Translations under genes and position numbers: made by a program
Notes under the pieces: generated by a model
What the model was told of the DNA's origin: nothing
The model's database searches: none
The model's input: the letters and a program-made list of their open reading frames with translations, nothing else
Part shown: positions 1 to 10,293 of the stretch, in pieces
Layout: each line of letters starts with the position of its first letter
Position numbering within the stretch: position 1 is the stretch's first letter
Assembly (NCBI GenBank): GCA_016839245.1
Contig: JAEOUN010000018.1
Coordinates: forward strand, 1 to 64,000
DNA from: Candidatus Thorarchaeota archaeon
GTDB taxonomy: Archaea > Asgardarchaeota > Thorarchaeia > Thorarchaeales > Thorarchaeaceae
Direction of reading: 5' to 3'
DNA length: 64,000 nucleotides

Positions 1-3000
1 AGTGCCTCAGATGTATCGAGTTTTCTCTTTGACCCAGCAATCAATTTAGAATACAATGAAACGGACCCAACAGATCTCAACATTGATCTTGACACGTCTA
101 GCTGGACTGTTGGAACAGACACAATCACATTTTCAGTCACTATGGTTGGCAATTACGAGAATCCTAACAATTTCGTTTTCGACATCCAGATTAGAAATCA
201 CTACACTTCAGCAACTGTAATTGGCGATTTAATTACTGCATATGGTAAGAATACTACTCTGACTATTGTCATTCGTGATAGCGATAATGGCGATATTCTT
301 TTAGCTTCAGATGTTTCAGGCTATATTCTTAATCCAGTAAGCTACTTTGATACACAGGATACAAATCCAACAACTCTCATTGTTGAACTTGATACAAGCA
401 GCTGGTTAGTAGGACCTGAGAGTGTAACACTCTCCATAGTTATGAAAGGACACTACTATAATCCATCCAACTATAATTTCGAAATCCAAATCAGGAATCA
501 CTACACATCAATCACAGTCATGGGAAATCTAGAAACCCCATATAGTAATGTTACACACCTCACAATTGTAATCACGGATCTAGACACTGAAGTAACCATC
601 GGTGTATCTGCAGTTTCTAATTTTACCTTTACCTCAAGTTATGGATCAGTTGGAGATCCAAGCCCTTCAGATCTATTGTATGATTTAGATACAAGCATCT
701 GGTCAGTCGGAGAAGTCTCTGTGACCCTATCTGTAGTGATGAAAAGTAACTATCATAATCCATCAAACTATATTTTCATCATCACAATTCGACCTGTAAC
801 CACACATATCACTAATGAACCAGGAGATCTTCGGTATCCTACAGGAGCAGACTTCCAGATTATAGTTACTGTGAATGTGAGTGAACAGGGCAGCCTATTT
901 GGTGATCCTATTGACGGATTACTTCAAGGTGAATTCACAATTGAGAACGCAACTCAGATTATCCCTATCAAGGAATTCCATAATCTGACAAACGGACGTT
1001 ATAACATTACAATAGATGCATCATACTTCCCGGAGGGAACGTATACTATTTTAATAACTGTGATTCCAACGGATGAAAGGTATGCTGAATCGCAAGTCAC
1101 AATCATCTTCCAATATACTCCAGCTCGAAGTGAATTATCATCTCCAGACAGAGCTGCAGTGACACCTTATCAAACGAACTTTGTCGTCACCTTGACTTTC
1201 TGGGATATTGACAGAGACCAAGGTATTGATGGTGCAATTATTACCGCGATTGGAATTTCGATTTATAATCAGCAGGATTTAGGCGATGGTCAGTATCAGG
1301 TTAAGGTTAATGTAAGTGGTCTAGCAAAAGGTGAGCATCTCTACCAGCTTAAAGCCGACCAAGTCGGCTACGAGGCACAGACAATCTCATTTAAAGTCGT
1401 CATCAGAATAGCATATACGTACGCAATTCCAACTGTTGGTGCTTTAGATATCCCAGTGGGCGATGATCCTGTGTTCTATGTGGAATATTGGGATATTGAC
1501 CATGATATACCAATCACGAATAGCACTCCATTCTTGGCAACGTCAACATGGATTCATTCGGTGACCATTACATACATCTCAGCTGAGCAGAGATATCGCG
1601 TAGTATTCATCACAAATGATGATGATTCACTTGGCAATTATATTGTTACATTTACTTTCAGTAAGGGCGAAAACTACCAAGTTGGTGTTTTCAATATCTC
1701 AGTAACGATAAGAACACACAACACCGACTTTAGACTGGTAAATGCTGTAGAACCTGTGACCTATACTGAGAACATTACAATATCAGTCTTCTTTGGAGAC
1801 CTCGATAGTGGAGAGGGGATTGCATCGCAGTATATCAGCTATAGAGTCTGGGATGGAACTACGAATGTAATTTCATACCTCTTCAATGTAACGGATCGAC
1901 CGGGGTATTATACAATCATCGTGCCAGCTCAGCAATTCGGAGGATTAGGTCTCCAGAACTTCACAGTCTATTTCAATTGGACAGGACCGGTTAGTACGTA
2001 CAAAGATAGTTATCTCTTCGCAGCAGCCAATATTCTTGGAGAAGACTCAAGGCTTACTCTTATTCTTACAGCTGAACCAACACCATATCTTGAAAATATG
2101 ACGTACACGCTATTTTACGCTGCAGTAAATGGGACGGGAATTACTAATTCAACAGGTCATGTTTACATTAGTATAGAATTTGTTGGAGAAACTGTGGATT
2201 TGACCAAAGTATCCATCTGGGAGATAAATCAATTTACAAATCCTGGTAAATACTCAATAAGATTCAATACTACTCTTTTTGGAAAGACAGGTCTAATTTA
2301 CATGCGAGTCTATATCAATTGGTCAGAAGGAGTAGAGCCATACTTTAGTAATAGGACAGATACCATTTCTGTTAGAATCCTTCAACGTGATACATTAGTT
2401 TCAATTAGCCCTCCAATTCAGACGGCATATGGTGTGAATGCGACATTCACTTTCACATATGATGATGTAACTGGTGAATTAAATGTACCAATTGCAAATG
2501 ATATCAAATTGACTATTTCTCTTAGTTTGAGTGATTATTCTATATTCTATAATAGCACGACAAAGACATTCACAGTGTCCTTCGATACCTCTCAATTCGG
2601 AACATTAGGAATCCATGCCTTTACCCTTGATGCAACCTGGGATGGAACACCATTTTACGCGGATCAAATAGGTCGCTCGATATCTGTCAGAGTAGTCGCT
2701 CGCCAGACTGTATTGGATTATCAGACACCAGCTCCAACCCAATATCTGGATAACGTGACTTTTACTGTTACATGGACTGATGTAGTAGAAGCAGTGACAG
2801 GAATAGAAAATGCTAACATTGTATTATACGATGGAGGGATTCCGATTTCATCACTATATTATACAATCTATGAAATTGGCTCCGGAGTATACAATGTTGT
2901 ACTTAATACTACATACAAGGCTATGCCAGGAACCTACAGTCTGACAGTAAATATCACAGCTACTGAACTCGAATTCTACTATACGTCTACGAAAGACACG

Positions 3001-6000
3001 CGTCCATTCACAATTAGATATAGATCAACAATCTTGACATCAGAACCAGTCGCTAGTGTACCATATTCATCATCATTCACTGCTATCCTCTACTATCAGG
3101 ATATCATGACACTTGATGTTATTGGGAATGAATCATATCTTGTTGATTTCAATATTCTTGATGGATCAAGCTGGATCTATACAATCGAATGGAAAGAGTC
3201 TCTTGGGTACTATCTCTTAACCGTGGAAACGTACAATCAACCAACACTCCTAGTCGGCTCAGTTGTTAAACTTAATATTAGCATGAGTTATGCGATGGCA
3301 AGCCCGTACTATCAATATGATGATGCATATGTAACGTTCGAAATTCGGAGTCGTGCTTCCTCATTAGAGAGACAGGAAGCTCCAGTACCCACAGCCTATC
3401 TTGATAATGTCACGTTCACCGTCTATTATAGTGATGCAGACGATCTCTCACCAATTACTAGTGCGGACATCAGTATTGTCAAGGGCGCTACTCCTCTAGT
3501 AAATGGAGTAGACTATTTCTATACCTATCTATCAGGTGGAGTCTACGAGATAATAGTTCAAACTAGTGCACTAAACGGTCTTGGAGTTACTACAGTTACA
3601 GTTCAAGTTAATTGGATTGGAGGTGCTCCATACCACGATGATGCTAGTATCAATATAGATCTAACTGTCACACGGAGAACTACCAATGTTGAGATCATCA
3701 CTCCACCAAGTCAGACATATTATTTGGAAAATGTGACATTTGTTGTATCATTCCTTGATATTGAAACAGGGCAAGAGATCCAAGCAACAAAAGATCTAAT
3801 TACAGTCTATAACGGTGCTATTCCATTAGCTCCATCTGAATTTTCAATGACTCAGATTGGGGTAGATTACACATATGAAATCAGTATCAGTTCTGATGTC
3901 ATATCTACGGATTTAGTACAAAATAAAGCTATAACTGTCTTAATTGACTGGCCAGATAGTCCAAATTACTACAAGGATGATTCAACATCTACGTCTGTTA
4001 CTATCATTGCTAGAAGAACATATGTTTCAATAGATAGACCAGGAAATACTCCATATGGAGAAAACACTACATTTACCTTTTCTTTCATTGATTCGACAGA
4101 ACTACCAGAGGTCAAAATTGAATTAACGGGAGAATTATCAATTGCGACTAGCCTTGTTGAATCTCCAACACTTTCCTATAATGATCTAACAAGAGTTTTC
4201 ACAATATCATTCAACACAGCACAATTTGGCGATATAGGAGTAAAATCGTTCTACATCAATGTGACATGGGCAGGTGCGCCATATTACGCAAATAAGACCT
4301 TACAGGTTATCTATATCACAATTACCTTGAGACAGACACAAGTGAGTTTTGATGCACCAGCTCCAACTCCATATGGAGATGATGTCATCTTTAGTGTTTC
4401 GTACCTTGATATAAGTGGAGCAACTGAAGTTGGAATCGCTGATGCAACTCTTAGTATATTCTATGGCAGTACGCAAATTCCAGGAACGTATTATAATCTT
4501 ACACCAGATGGCTTTGGCAATTTTGAGATAGATTTTGATACAGGATACTTTTCAGAACCAGGATACTATAATCTCAATGTCAGTCTAGTATACACCGGAG
4601 CATACTATAGAAGTGACGCTTCTGCTGTTAGAATCCTTAATGTACGATATAGAACTACATTACTATCTGCAAATCCAATCGGTCAACTTGGCTATGGAAC
4701 GCAGCTTGAAATCACCTTAATGTATCAGGACATCCTGACACTAACAGATATCGATGACACATTCACCACTTTCGAAATTCTGAATGACACTGGAACACCT
4801 TGGATTTATTCAATAACATGGCAGCCAACGACCAGCACATACCTATTGCTCATTACTACTGAAGGACAAGCAACACTAACCTTAGGTGATCATGTACTGT
4901 TATTCAAGATGAGTTATTCCTATGTTAGCCCCTTCTACAGATGGGATGACCTCTACGTTCAATTTTCTATTAGAACGAGAACTTCTGCATTAGATCTTCA
5001 AGAAACCGCAATACCAGCTCCATTTGGTGAAAATGCAAGTTTTGTAGTCTACTATTGGGATGCGGATGTGACTGAAGGCATCTCGGGTGCCAACTTCATA
5101 CTTAATTCTGGAATGTTGACTCCAAATGTTGATTTCTTTGTTTTAGAAGGTGATACAGGTGTTTATTCAATCTATATTGACTCAGCTGCATTAGGAGCAC
5201 TTGGAACTTATAGTATCAATGTCAGCGCAGTCTGGCCGGGTGGCGCACCTTATCATGATAGTGCCAACAGGTATGTATCAGTCACCACTACAAGAAGAAC
5301 TGCATCAGTAGAAATCTTGGAACCAGCTAATCAGCCAAGATATCTAGATAATCTAACTTTCATATTTGCGTATGTTGACTCAATCAATGGATTGCAAATT
5401 TCAACCATTACTTCGTCAAATATTCAGATTTATTCAAATGGAACACTGCTCATTGTTGGCAAGTATGTTTTAACACAAGTTGGTTCAACTTACGTTGTTT
5501 CAATCAACTCGACTGCATTATCATCAAAACTGGTTAAAGACTTCAATATAACAGTGTTTGTAGACTGGAATGATGCTAATACTCCATTCTACCAAGATGA
5601 TGGGACCTCAATGAAGGTTACTACAACACAACGCATCATCTTGATTGAGCCACAACAGATTGAAACCACTCCTGTACACGATCTAATGAATATTACCTTC
5701 ATTTTGACAGATGAGGATAATGGCAATCCAGTTTCAGGCGCTATTATATTATTCAGATGCATAAATCCTGCAAGAACACTTATTGAAGGAAGTCAATATT
5801 CAATAGTCGAAAATAGTCCAGGTGTATATACAATTATAATTGATACTGACTGGCTTGTCTTTGGAGAAGAAGACATTGGCAATTTCGTTTTTGAGCTAGA
5901 AGTACAATGGAATCAAGCTAATTCACCATATTACAAGAATAGATCACCAATTAGATTGAATGGTGGAGTAGACCTAATCTGGGCAAATATGCAGGCAGGT

Positions 6001-9000
6001 GTACCAACACCATCATCAGTTCAAATCACAGGAAATGTAACAATTGAGATAACAGTGACGGATCTTGACCACGATATTGGAATTGAGTATCTTGAGAGTG
6101 TCATAAAAGTACACTATTACGGAACAAGTATCACACCAAGTCTATTGACAATCACCTACCTCGGCTTTGGGATATATTCCATTGAATTTAGTACAATGGA
6201 CCTTGATGAATTCGGGACTCAGACAATGAATATCTCTATCAATGTCTATCCATACAGCTCTATGATTGTCACTCCATCCTTTACTGTCACAAAAATAACA
6301 ACAACTTTGGAAACTAGCCAAACGCAAATTATTCTATATTGGACACAAGATGCTAACATAACAGTAGATTATAGAAATCTGCTTAATGGAAGTCTCACAC
6401 CAGGTGCAACTGTAATTTGGACATATGGAACATTTACAGGGAGTTTCTTTTGGAATTATACTCTCCCTGGTTCATATTATACCTCTATTGATACAGGATT
6501 ATTAGATTCTGGACCAAATATTGTATATATTAGCGCTGTGAAAGATAAGTACAATTTAGCAACAGTAACTGTGAACTTGATCGTTTTGACTTTGCCCAGT
6601 GACCTTATCATTGATAGTCCAGGTGCACTCATTCAGCATCCTAGAGGAGATCCCATTGATGTAGTGGTCACTTTATATGATGAATATAATGGTCATATCA
6701 AAATCGAATCAGGAGTAGAATATGTTTCGCTGACTTTCCTAAGTGACATATATTATCTAACTCAGAACTCGACAGATTATACATGGTATTGCACATTACC
6801 TTCATCTGCCACAGCTGGATTGACACCGGAATTGGTTTACTCAGCAAGAATATTTGCTTATTTTACAAATTATGAACCAGCAAGTTCAACCTTCAAGATT
6901 GACTTGCAAGCCACAACAACCACTATTACTCTTGTTAGTCCCACAATGTCTAGAATGGATGTTACTTATAATGAGATCATCACGTTCTATCTGAATTATA
7001 CCGAGACTGTGTATAATTCCATTATTGATAATGCAACCATACGATGGGTTGATAGTTTTGGTTTTGGCATTAATGAAACCTTCACGTATGATAGTGGATT
7101 AGGATTATGGATTTTGCAATTCAATACATCTAGAATGGCATTCGGAACATGGGGCTTGTCATTCACTGGAAATCCAGATGACTCGAACTATGCAGAAGAT
7201 ACTATTGATCTTACACTTACTATACGAAAAATAAAAACTGTAGCGATTAGTCCTATTCTCGAACAAATCTATTGGGGATGGATAGGAAATCTAACGTTCT
7301 TCTACCATGACATTGATTTCGATAAAGGAATATCCAATGCAACAGCAACCTACCAATGGGGGCCATTCAGTGGCAATGCTACTGATCTTGGAAATGGATA
7401 CTATTCAATCCTCCTTGATACCACCTATTTGGATACAGGATTGAGGTATAGTATTATAATTGACTTCGATAAGGAGAACTATCAGGTCAGCACTGGAATT
7501 ATTTCTCTTACTATTCATGATGTACCAACAGAACTCGACCTATATTCTCCTTCAGATAACCAAGTAGATAATCATACTGATGAATTGATTGTGCCCTTTG
7601 GTGATTCGATTTCGATCAGCTTCTTCTACAATGATACAGATGATTCTGATGGGTATGTTGGAGGTCTAACAGAAGCTACGATTACTGCAACTATCTTTGG
7701 TGGAGGTATTATTACACCATTTACAATTAATATCATTGATTTTGGAAATGGTACGTACTACCTTGTATTTGATTCGACAGCAATTGCATTATTTGAGGCA
7801 CAATCTGGTGTTCCACAAGCGCTTCCAAATACTCCTTATGTTATCCGAATCGAGGTCGAATTAGAACATAGGGAAAGCTACACCGGGCAAAATGCAATCT
7901 CAATATCTATCACAATCATCGAGAGGCCAACGATACTTGAATTCTATTCTGACAATGTCCAAGATAATTCGATAACCATGTACTATGGCGATACCATTGT
8001 AATTGATGTGTTCTATTACGAGAGCTGGATAAGTACTCAAGGGCGAGGGATTACAAAAGCAGACTTTAGTGTGACATCCAGAGGAGCGTCTGTAGAAATA
8101 GAAAATGCCACAACTGATGTGCCAGGAGTGTATCGTTTGATAATTCGTGTCTTTGCACCAATAATTCCTATTGGAATCAGTGATGGATATACTGATTTGA
8201 CAATAGTATTGGAATTAAATAACTATGAAAAACAAGAACTCTCACTATCAGTTGAAATAATCCCAACAGAAGGGCAAAAGACAATGGGTACAGCGATATC
8301 ACTTGCTACACCTTCATTGTTCATAATTTTCCTTCTAGCTGTTCTCTGGACAAGACACTTTAGCATTCCTAAGCGATTGCGACAAATCAATAGTCAGATA
8401 AAATCTATCAAGAAAGGTAAAATACCAAAGCCAATCGAGGATAGTAAAAGTAGACGACAGCTTGTTGCAGATCTATTCAACGACACCTATGAGAAATTTG
8501 CGATAACTCGAACGGCAGCTCAGATGCCTGAAAACTCAATACCAATTGAGGTTCCTGAGATCAGGGAACTCTTGATTCAACTATCAATCTTGACACGCCT
8601 TAGCCCAGAGGAACTTGACGAATTCAATGCAGATATTACTAAGATGAAAATGAGTGAGCAGGCTGCCTTTGTAAAAGAAGTAATCATGCAGGAGGCAATC
8701 CGTGCAGCACGACGCGATGGAAAGACAGTTGAAGAGGTTCTTGAGGATGTCGCGAATGAAGCATCAAGAAGAATATCTTCCAAAGACGAATTGGAAGAGA
8801 TAACTACTTTTGAAGAACCAGAAGAAGAGAGAGTCTTGCTTGTTAAGGAAGAAGATATCGAAGAATCCAAACCTATTATCAAACCACAAGCCGAAGAGAG
8901 AGAACCTCCTTCCGAAAAGCTTAGTTCATTTGAATTGGAAGAACTAAAAGCCGAGCTTCTTAGAAAGGGAGTACCTGCTCATGAAGTTCATCAGATAATT

Positions 9001-9069
9001 GAACAAGCAAAGCAGCTACCACGTGAACTTGTCGATGAACTAGTCAAGAGTCTTGGACTGGATGAATAG
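1..9069 (+). CDS. Giant Ig-like repeat surface protein with C-terminal membrane anchor (5' partial)
   Basis: The frame is open from base 1 and the first visible residues already match the repeat pattern, so the start and any signal peptide lie outside the window; 3022 residues are visible. Most of it is a chain of beta-rich, Ig-like units of about 105-115 residues, rich in Asn, Thr, Tyr and N-glycosylation sequons. Units commonly open with an Arg-Thr pair, then a Pro-rich turn and a Tyr-x-(Asp/Glu)-Asn-(Val/Ala)-Thr-Phe pattern. A hydrophobic helix lies near residues 2765-2785, followed by a basic stop-transfer stretch and about 235 charged, helical, presumably cytoplasmic residues. It is probably an S-layer-like or adhesin-like ectodomain with an internal tail. 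Repeat count and role are inference. The gene ends at a hairpin shared with the convergent neighbour. Confidence 0.85.
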   Translation, partial: SASDVSSFLFDPAINLEYNETDPTDLNIDLDTSSWTVGTDTITFSVTMVGNYENPNNFVFDIQIRNHYTSATVIGDLITAYGKNTTLTIVIRDSDNGDILLASDVSGYILNPVSYFDTQDTNPTTLIVELDTSSWLVGPESVTLSIVMKGHYYNPSNYNFEIQIRNHYTSITVMGNLETPYSNVTHLTIVITDLDTEVTIGVSAVSNFTFTSSYGSVGDPSPSDLLYDLDTSIWSVGEVSVTLSVVMKSNYHNPSNYIFIITIRPVTTHITNEPGDLRYPTGADFQIIVTVNVSEQGSLFGDPIDGLLQGEFTIENATQIIPIKEFHNLTNGRYNITIDASYFPEGTYTILITVIPTDERYAESQVTIIFQYTPARSELSSPDRAAVTPYQTNFVVTLTFWDIDRDQGIDGAIITAIGISIYNQQDLGDGQYQVKVNVSGLAKGEHLYQLKADQVGYEAQTISFKVVIRIAYTYAIPTVGALDIPVGDDPVFYVEYWDIDHDIPITNSTPFLATSTWIHSVTITYISAEQRYRVVFITNDDDSLGNYIVTFTFSKGENYQVGVFNISVTIRTHNTDFRLVNAVEPVTYTENITISVFFGDLDSGEGIASQYISYRVWDGTTNVISYLFNVTDRPGYYTIIVPAQQFGGLGLQNFTVYFNWTGPVSTYKDSYLFAAANILGEDSRLTLILTAEPTPYLENMTYTLFYAAVNGTGITNSTGHVYISIEFVGETVDLTKVSIWEINQFTNPGKYSIRFNTTLFGKTGLIYMRVYINWSEGVEPYFSNRTDTISVRILQRDTLVSISPPIQTAYGVNATFTFTYDDVTGELNVPIANDIKLTISLSLSDYSIFYNSTTKTFTVSFDTSQFGTLGIHAFTLDATWDGTPFYADQIGRSISVRVVARQTVLDYQTPAPTQYLDNVTFTVTWTDVVEAVTGIENANIVLYDGGIPISSLYYTIYEIGSGVYNVVLNTTYKAMPGTYSLTVNITATELEFYYTSTKDTRPFTIRYRSTILTSEPVASVPYSSSFTAILYYQDIMTLDVIGNESYLVDFNILDGSSWIYTIEWKESLGYYLLTVETYNQPTLLVGSVVKLNISMSYAMASPYYQYDDAYVTFEIRSRASSLERQEAPVPTAYLDNVTFTVYYSDADDLSPITSADISIVKGATPLVNGVDYFYTYLSGGVYEIIVQTSALNGLGVTTVTVQVNWIGGAPYHDDASINIDLTVTRRTTNVEIITPPSQTYYLENVTFVVSFLDIETGQEIQATKDLITVYNGAIPLAPSEFSMTQIGVDYTYEISISSDVISTDLVQNKAITVLIDWPDSPNYYKDDSTSTSVTIIARRTYVSIDRPGNTPYGENTTFTFSFIDSTELPEVKIELTGELSIATSLVESPTLSYNDLTRVFTISFNTAQFGDIGVKSFYINVTWAGAPYYANKTLQVIYITITLRQTQVSFDAPAPTPYGDDVIFSVSYLDISGATEVGIADATLSIFYGSTQIPGTYYNLTPDGFGNFEIDFDTGYFSEPGYYNLNVSLVYTGAYYRSDASAVRILNVRYRTTLLSANPIGQLGYGTQLEITLMYQDILTLTDIDDTFTTFEILNDTGTPWIYSITWQPTTSTYLLLITTEGQATLTLGDHVLLFKMSYSYVSPFYRWDDLYVQFSIRTRTSALDLQETAIPAPFGENASFVVYYWDADVTEGISGANFILNSGMLTPNVDFFVLEGDTGVYSIYIDSAALGALGTYSINVSAVWPGGAPYHDSANRYVSVTTTRRTASVEILEPANQPRYLDNLTFIFAYVDSINGLQISTITSSNIQIYSNGTLLIVGKYVLTQVGSTYVVSINSTALSSKLVKDFNITVFVDWNDANTPFYQDDGTSMKVTTTQRIILIEPQQIETTPVHDLMNITFILTDEDNGNPVSGAIILFRCINPARTLIEGSQYSIVENSPGVYTIIIDTDWLVFGEEDIGNFVFELEVQWNQANSPYYKNRSPIRLNGGVDLIWANMQAGVPTPSSVQITGNVTIEITVTDLDHDIGIEYLESVIKVHYYGTSITPSLLTITYLGFGIYSIEFSTMDLDEFGTQTMNISINVYPYSSMIVTPSFTVTKITTTLETSQTQIILYWTQDANITVDYRNLLNGSLTPGATVIWTYGTFTGSFFWNYTLPGSYYTSIDTGLLDSGPNIVYISAVKDKYNLATVTVNLIVLTLPSDLIIDSPGALIQHPRGDPIDVVVTLYDEYNGHIKIESGVEYVSLTFLSDIYYLTQNSTDYTWYCTLPSSATAGLTPELVYSARIFAYFTNYEPASSTFKIDLQATTTTITLVSPTMSRMDVTYNEIITFYLNYTETVYNSIIDNATIRWVDSFGFGINETFTYDSGLGLWILQFNTSRMAFGTWGLSFTGNPDDSNYAEDTIDLTLTIRKIKTVAISPILEQIYWGWIGNLTFFYHDIDFDKGISNATATYQWGPFSGNATDLGNGYYSILLDTTYLDTGLRYSIIIDFDKENYQVSTGIISLTIHDVPTELDLYSPSDNQVDNHTDELIVPFGDSISISFFYNDTDDSDGYVGGLTEATITATIFGGGIITPFTINIIDFGNGTYYLVFDSTAIALFEAQSGVPQALPNTPYVIRIEVELEHRESYTGQNAISISITIIERPTILEFYSDNVQDNSITMYYGDTIVIDVFYYESWISTQGRGITKADFSVTSRGASVEIENATTDVPGVYRLIIRVFAPIIPIGISDGYTDLTIVLELNNYEKQELSLSVEIIPTEGQKTMGTAISLATPSLFIIFLLAVLWTRHFSIPKRLRQINSQIKSIKKGKIPKPIEDSKSRRQLVADLFNDTYEKFAITRTAAQMPENSIPIEVPEIRELLIQLSILTRLSPEELDEFNADITKMKMSEQAAFVKEVIMQEAIRAARRDGKTVEEVLEDVANEASRRISSKDELEEITTFEEPEEERVLLVKEEDIEESKPIIKPQAEEREPPSEKLSSFELEELKAELLRKGVPAHEVHQIIEQAKQLPRELVDELVKSLGLDE
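2386..5631 (+). repeat. Tandem duplication of a five-Ig-domain block inside the giant surface protein
   Basis: Five successive Ig-like units starting near 2386, 2701, 3016, 3346 and 3673 recur in the same order near 4012, 4330, 4645, 4972 and 5293. The offsets I measured between cognate unit starts are 1626, 1629, 1629, 1626 and 1620 bp. Cognate units resemble each other more than their neighbours, for example the two carrying a Tyr-Gln-Asp-Ile strand motif and the two with a Gly-Gly-Ala-Pro-Tyr-His motif. The DNA has diverged well beyond the protein pattern, so the duplication is old. Confidence 0.75.
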
Positions 9070-9090
9070 AATCAATACTTGGTTCAATTT

Positions 9091-9120
9091 AATGTGCCAG
9101 TCATATTAAGCTGGCACATT
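9091..9120. terminator. Perfect 10-bp hairpin between convergent genes
   Basis: Arms 9091-9100 and 9111-9120 are exact reverse complements around a 10-nt loop. It lies at the meeting point of the giant surface gene and the convergent deacetylase-like gene, whose stop codon is in the loop, and plus-strand T-rich sequence follows. It is well placed to end transcription from both sides. Archaeal termination depends mainly on U tracts, so the role of the stem is inference. Confidence 0.55.
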
Positions 9121-9813
9121 ATCATTTCTTTTCAGAATACAATCACGATATCCAGTGAATCGATAGCCCTTCTCATCTTTCAAGTCACCAAGGAATTCAA
9201 AGAGGTCGTTCATTTGGTAATCTTTAGGATGAACAGCTACTTGTAAGGCTCCACCCAATTCAATTTCCACCATCGCAGATTCCATATCAAGAGAACGAGT
9301 GCCTTGACTAATAATTGGGTCCGCAGTGGAGAATATTTTCATATCAGAGAATCGGTTTATATGATTACCAATTACACAATATTGCAGGCCTATTTGTTTT
9401 GCAACCTTTGTGACCAGTGGAGGCGACTCCCAAAGAGGAGGAACAAAACCAACTGGTTTCTGACCAAAACCCTTCTTGAATAATGCAACAGCATCTTTTA
9501 GGCGAGATAATGCACGATCTGATGATATCTCTGAAAACTCACGCATCGAACCAGATTTGGTGTAATGAGAATAACCATGAAGAGATATCTCAAGACCAAG
9601 AGAGAGAAGAAATTCACTAAACAAAGAATCCTTGACGAAAGAATTCATCTTCTTCATCCGATATAAAGGTGTAATAAGAAGAGTGTAGCTTGTAATTCCA
9701 AGGTCAGTAAGCAGATCATATGTTTTGATAATGTCATTTTCATATGGGGGAATGATATCATGAATAGAGAGGATAGCTGTCATATCCTCAATAGATTCTC
9801 CAGCCTTCTTCAC
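9106..9813 (-). CDS. Polysaccharide deacetylase-like protein (DUF2334 type)
   Basis: This 235-residue protein has the NodB-like deacetylase layout of the DUF2334 group. An Ile-His-Asp-(Ile)-x-Pro motif lies near residue 16, a Leu-His-Gly-(Tyr)-(Ser)-His motif near residue 78, and a Gly-Phe-Val-Pro-Pro-x-Trp segment follows mid-protein. In the family Asp and His residues at these sites bind the metal that hydrolyses N- or O-acyl groups on glycans; the substrate here is unknown. The frame opens with GTG at 9813 behind a GGTGGTG ribosome-binding sequence, with an internal ATG at 9783 as the alternative. No signal peptide is visible, so it is probably cytoplasmic. It converges on the surface-protein gene. 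Confidence 0.7.
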   Translation of the reverse strand: MKKAGESIEDMTAILSIHDIIPPYENDIIKTYDLLTDLGITSYTLLITPLYRMKKMNSFVKDSLFSEFLLSLGLEISLHGYSHYTKSGSMREFSEISSDRALSRLKDAVALFKKGFGQKPVGFVPPLWESPPLVTKVAKQIGLQYCVIGNHINRFSDMKIFSTADPIISQGTRSLDMESAMVEIELGGALQVAVHPKDYQMNDLFEFLGDLKDEKGYRFTGYRDCILKRNDNVPA

Positions 9814-9886
9814 ATAACACCACCAGAAACATACAATCTGAAATACTGTGGAACAATGCTCTTGAAAATCTCATACATAATTATAA

Positions 9887-10123
9887 TTACGTAGGTCGAC
9901 CCCACTGTTTGTATGCAAGTTCAATATCCTTGTCAGTAATTGTCTTTCTTCCTGTATGAACCGTGAGTTCGTAAGCACGCCTTGCAACGTACTCGCCAAC
10001 TTCTTCCAAAATCTGAGCTAATCGCTCTGCACCTTTGTCACTGACTCTACCAGCTCCAGCTTTTCTAATGAGTTTATCAATTGGTGCAACGGGGATGATT
10101 CTGTCTTTTCTTGATCGGGGCAT
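9887..10123 (-). CDS. Archaeal histone
   Basis: This 78-residue protein is a single histone fold, the usual size for archaeal HMf-type histones. The N-terminus is short and basic, then come an Ile-Pro-Val-Ala-Pro-Ile-Asp-Lys-(Leu)-Ile-Arg-Lys-Ala-Gly start of helix 1, an Arg-Val-Ser loop, a long central helix with Ala-Arg-Arg-Ala, a His-Thr-Gly-Arg-Lys-Thr-Ile loop and a final helix starting Thr-Asp-Lys-Asp-Ile. Dimers wrap and compact DNA. The start at 10123 is chosen because AAGGAG lies 9 nt upstream (10133-10138) and the family N-terminus begins there; an upstream in-frame ATG adds 14 unrelated residues. There is no long eukaryote-like tail. Confidence 0.95.
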   Translation of the reverse strand: MPRSRKDRIIPVAPIDKLIRKAGAGRVSDKGAERLAQILEEVGEYVARRAYELTVHTGRKTITDKDIELAYKQWGRPT

Positions 10124-10293
10124 ATTTCTAGACTCCTTAAAATGTGATTTACAGTGGTTATACATCCGTTTAGTGTTTACTTTCGTTTAATAACTTTGTA
10201 TTATAGGAAAGGCTCAAAATTATACCTTTTGAATAAAGATTAGGATATTTTACATAGCAATTTAAACAAATAAAGCGTTTATAGAGGTGTTTC

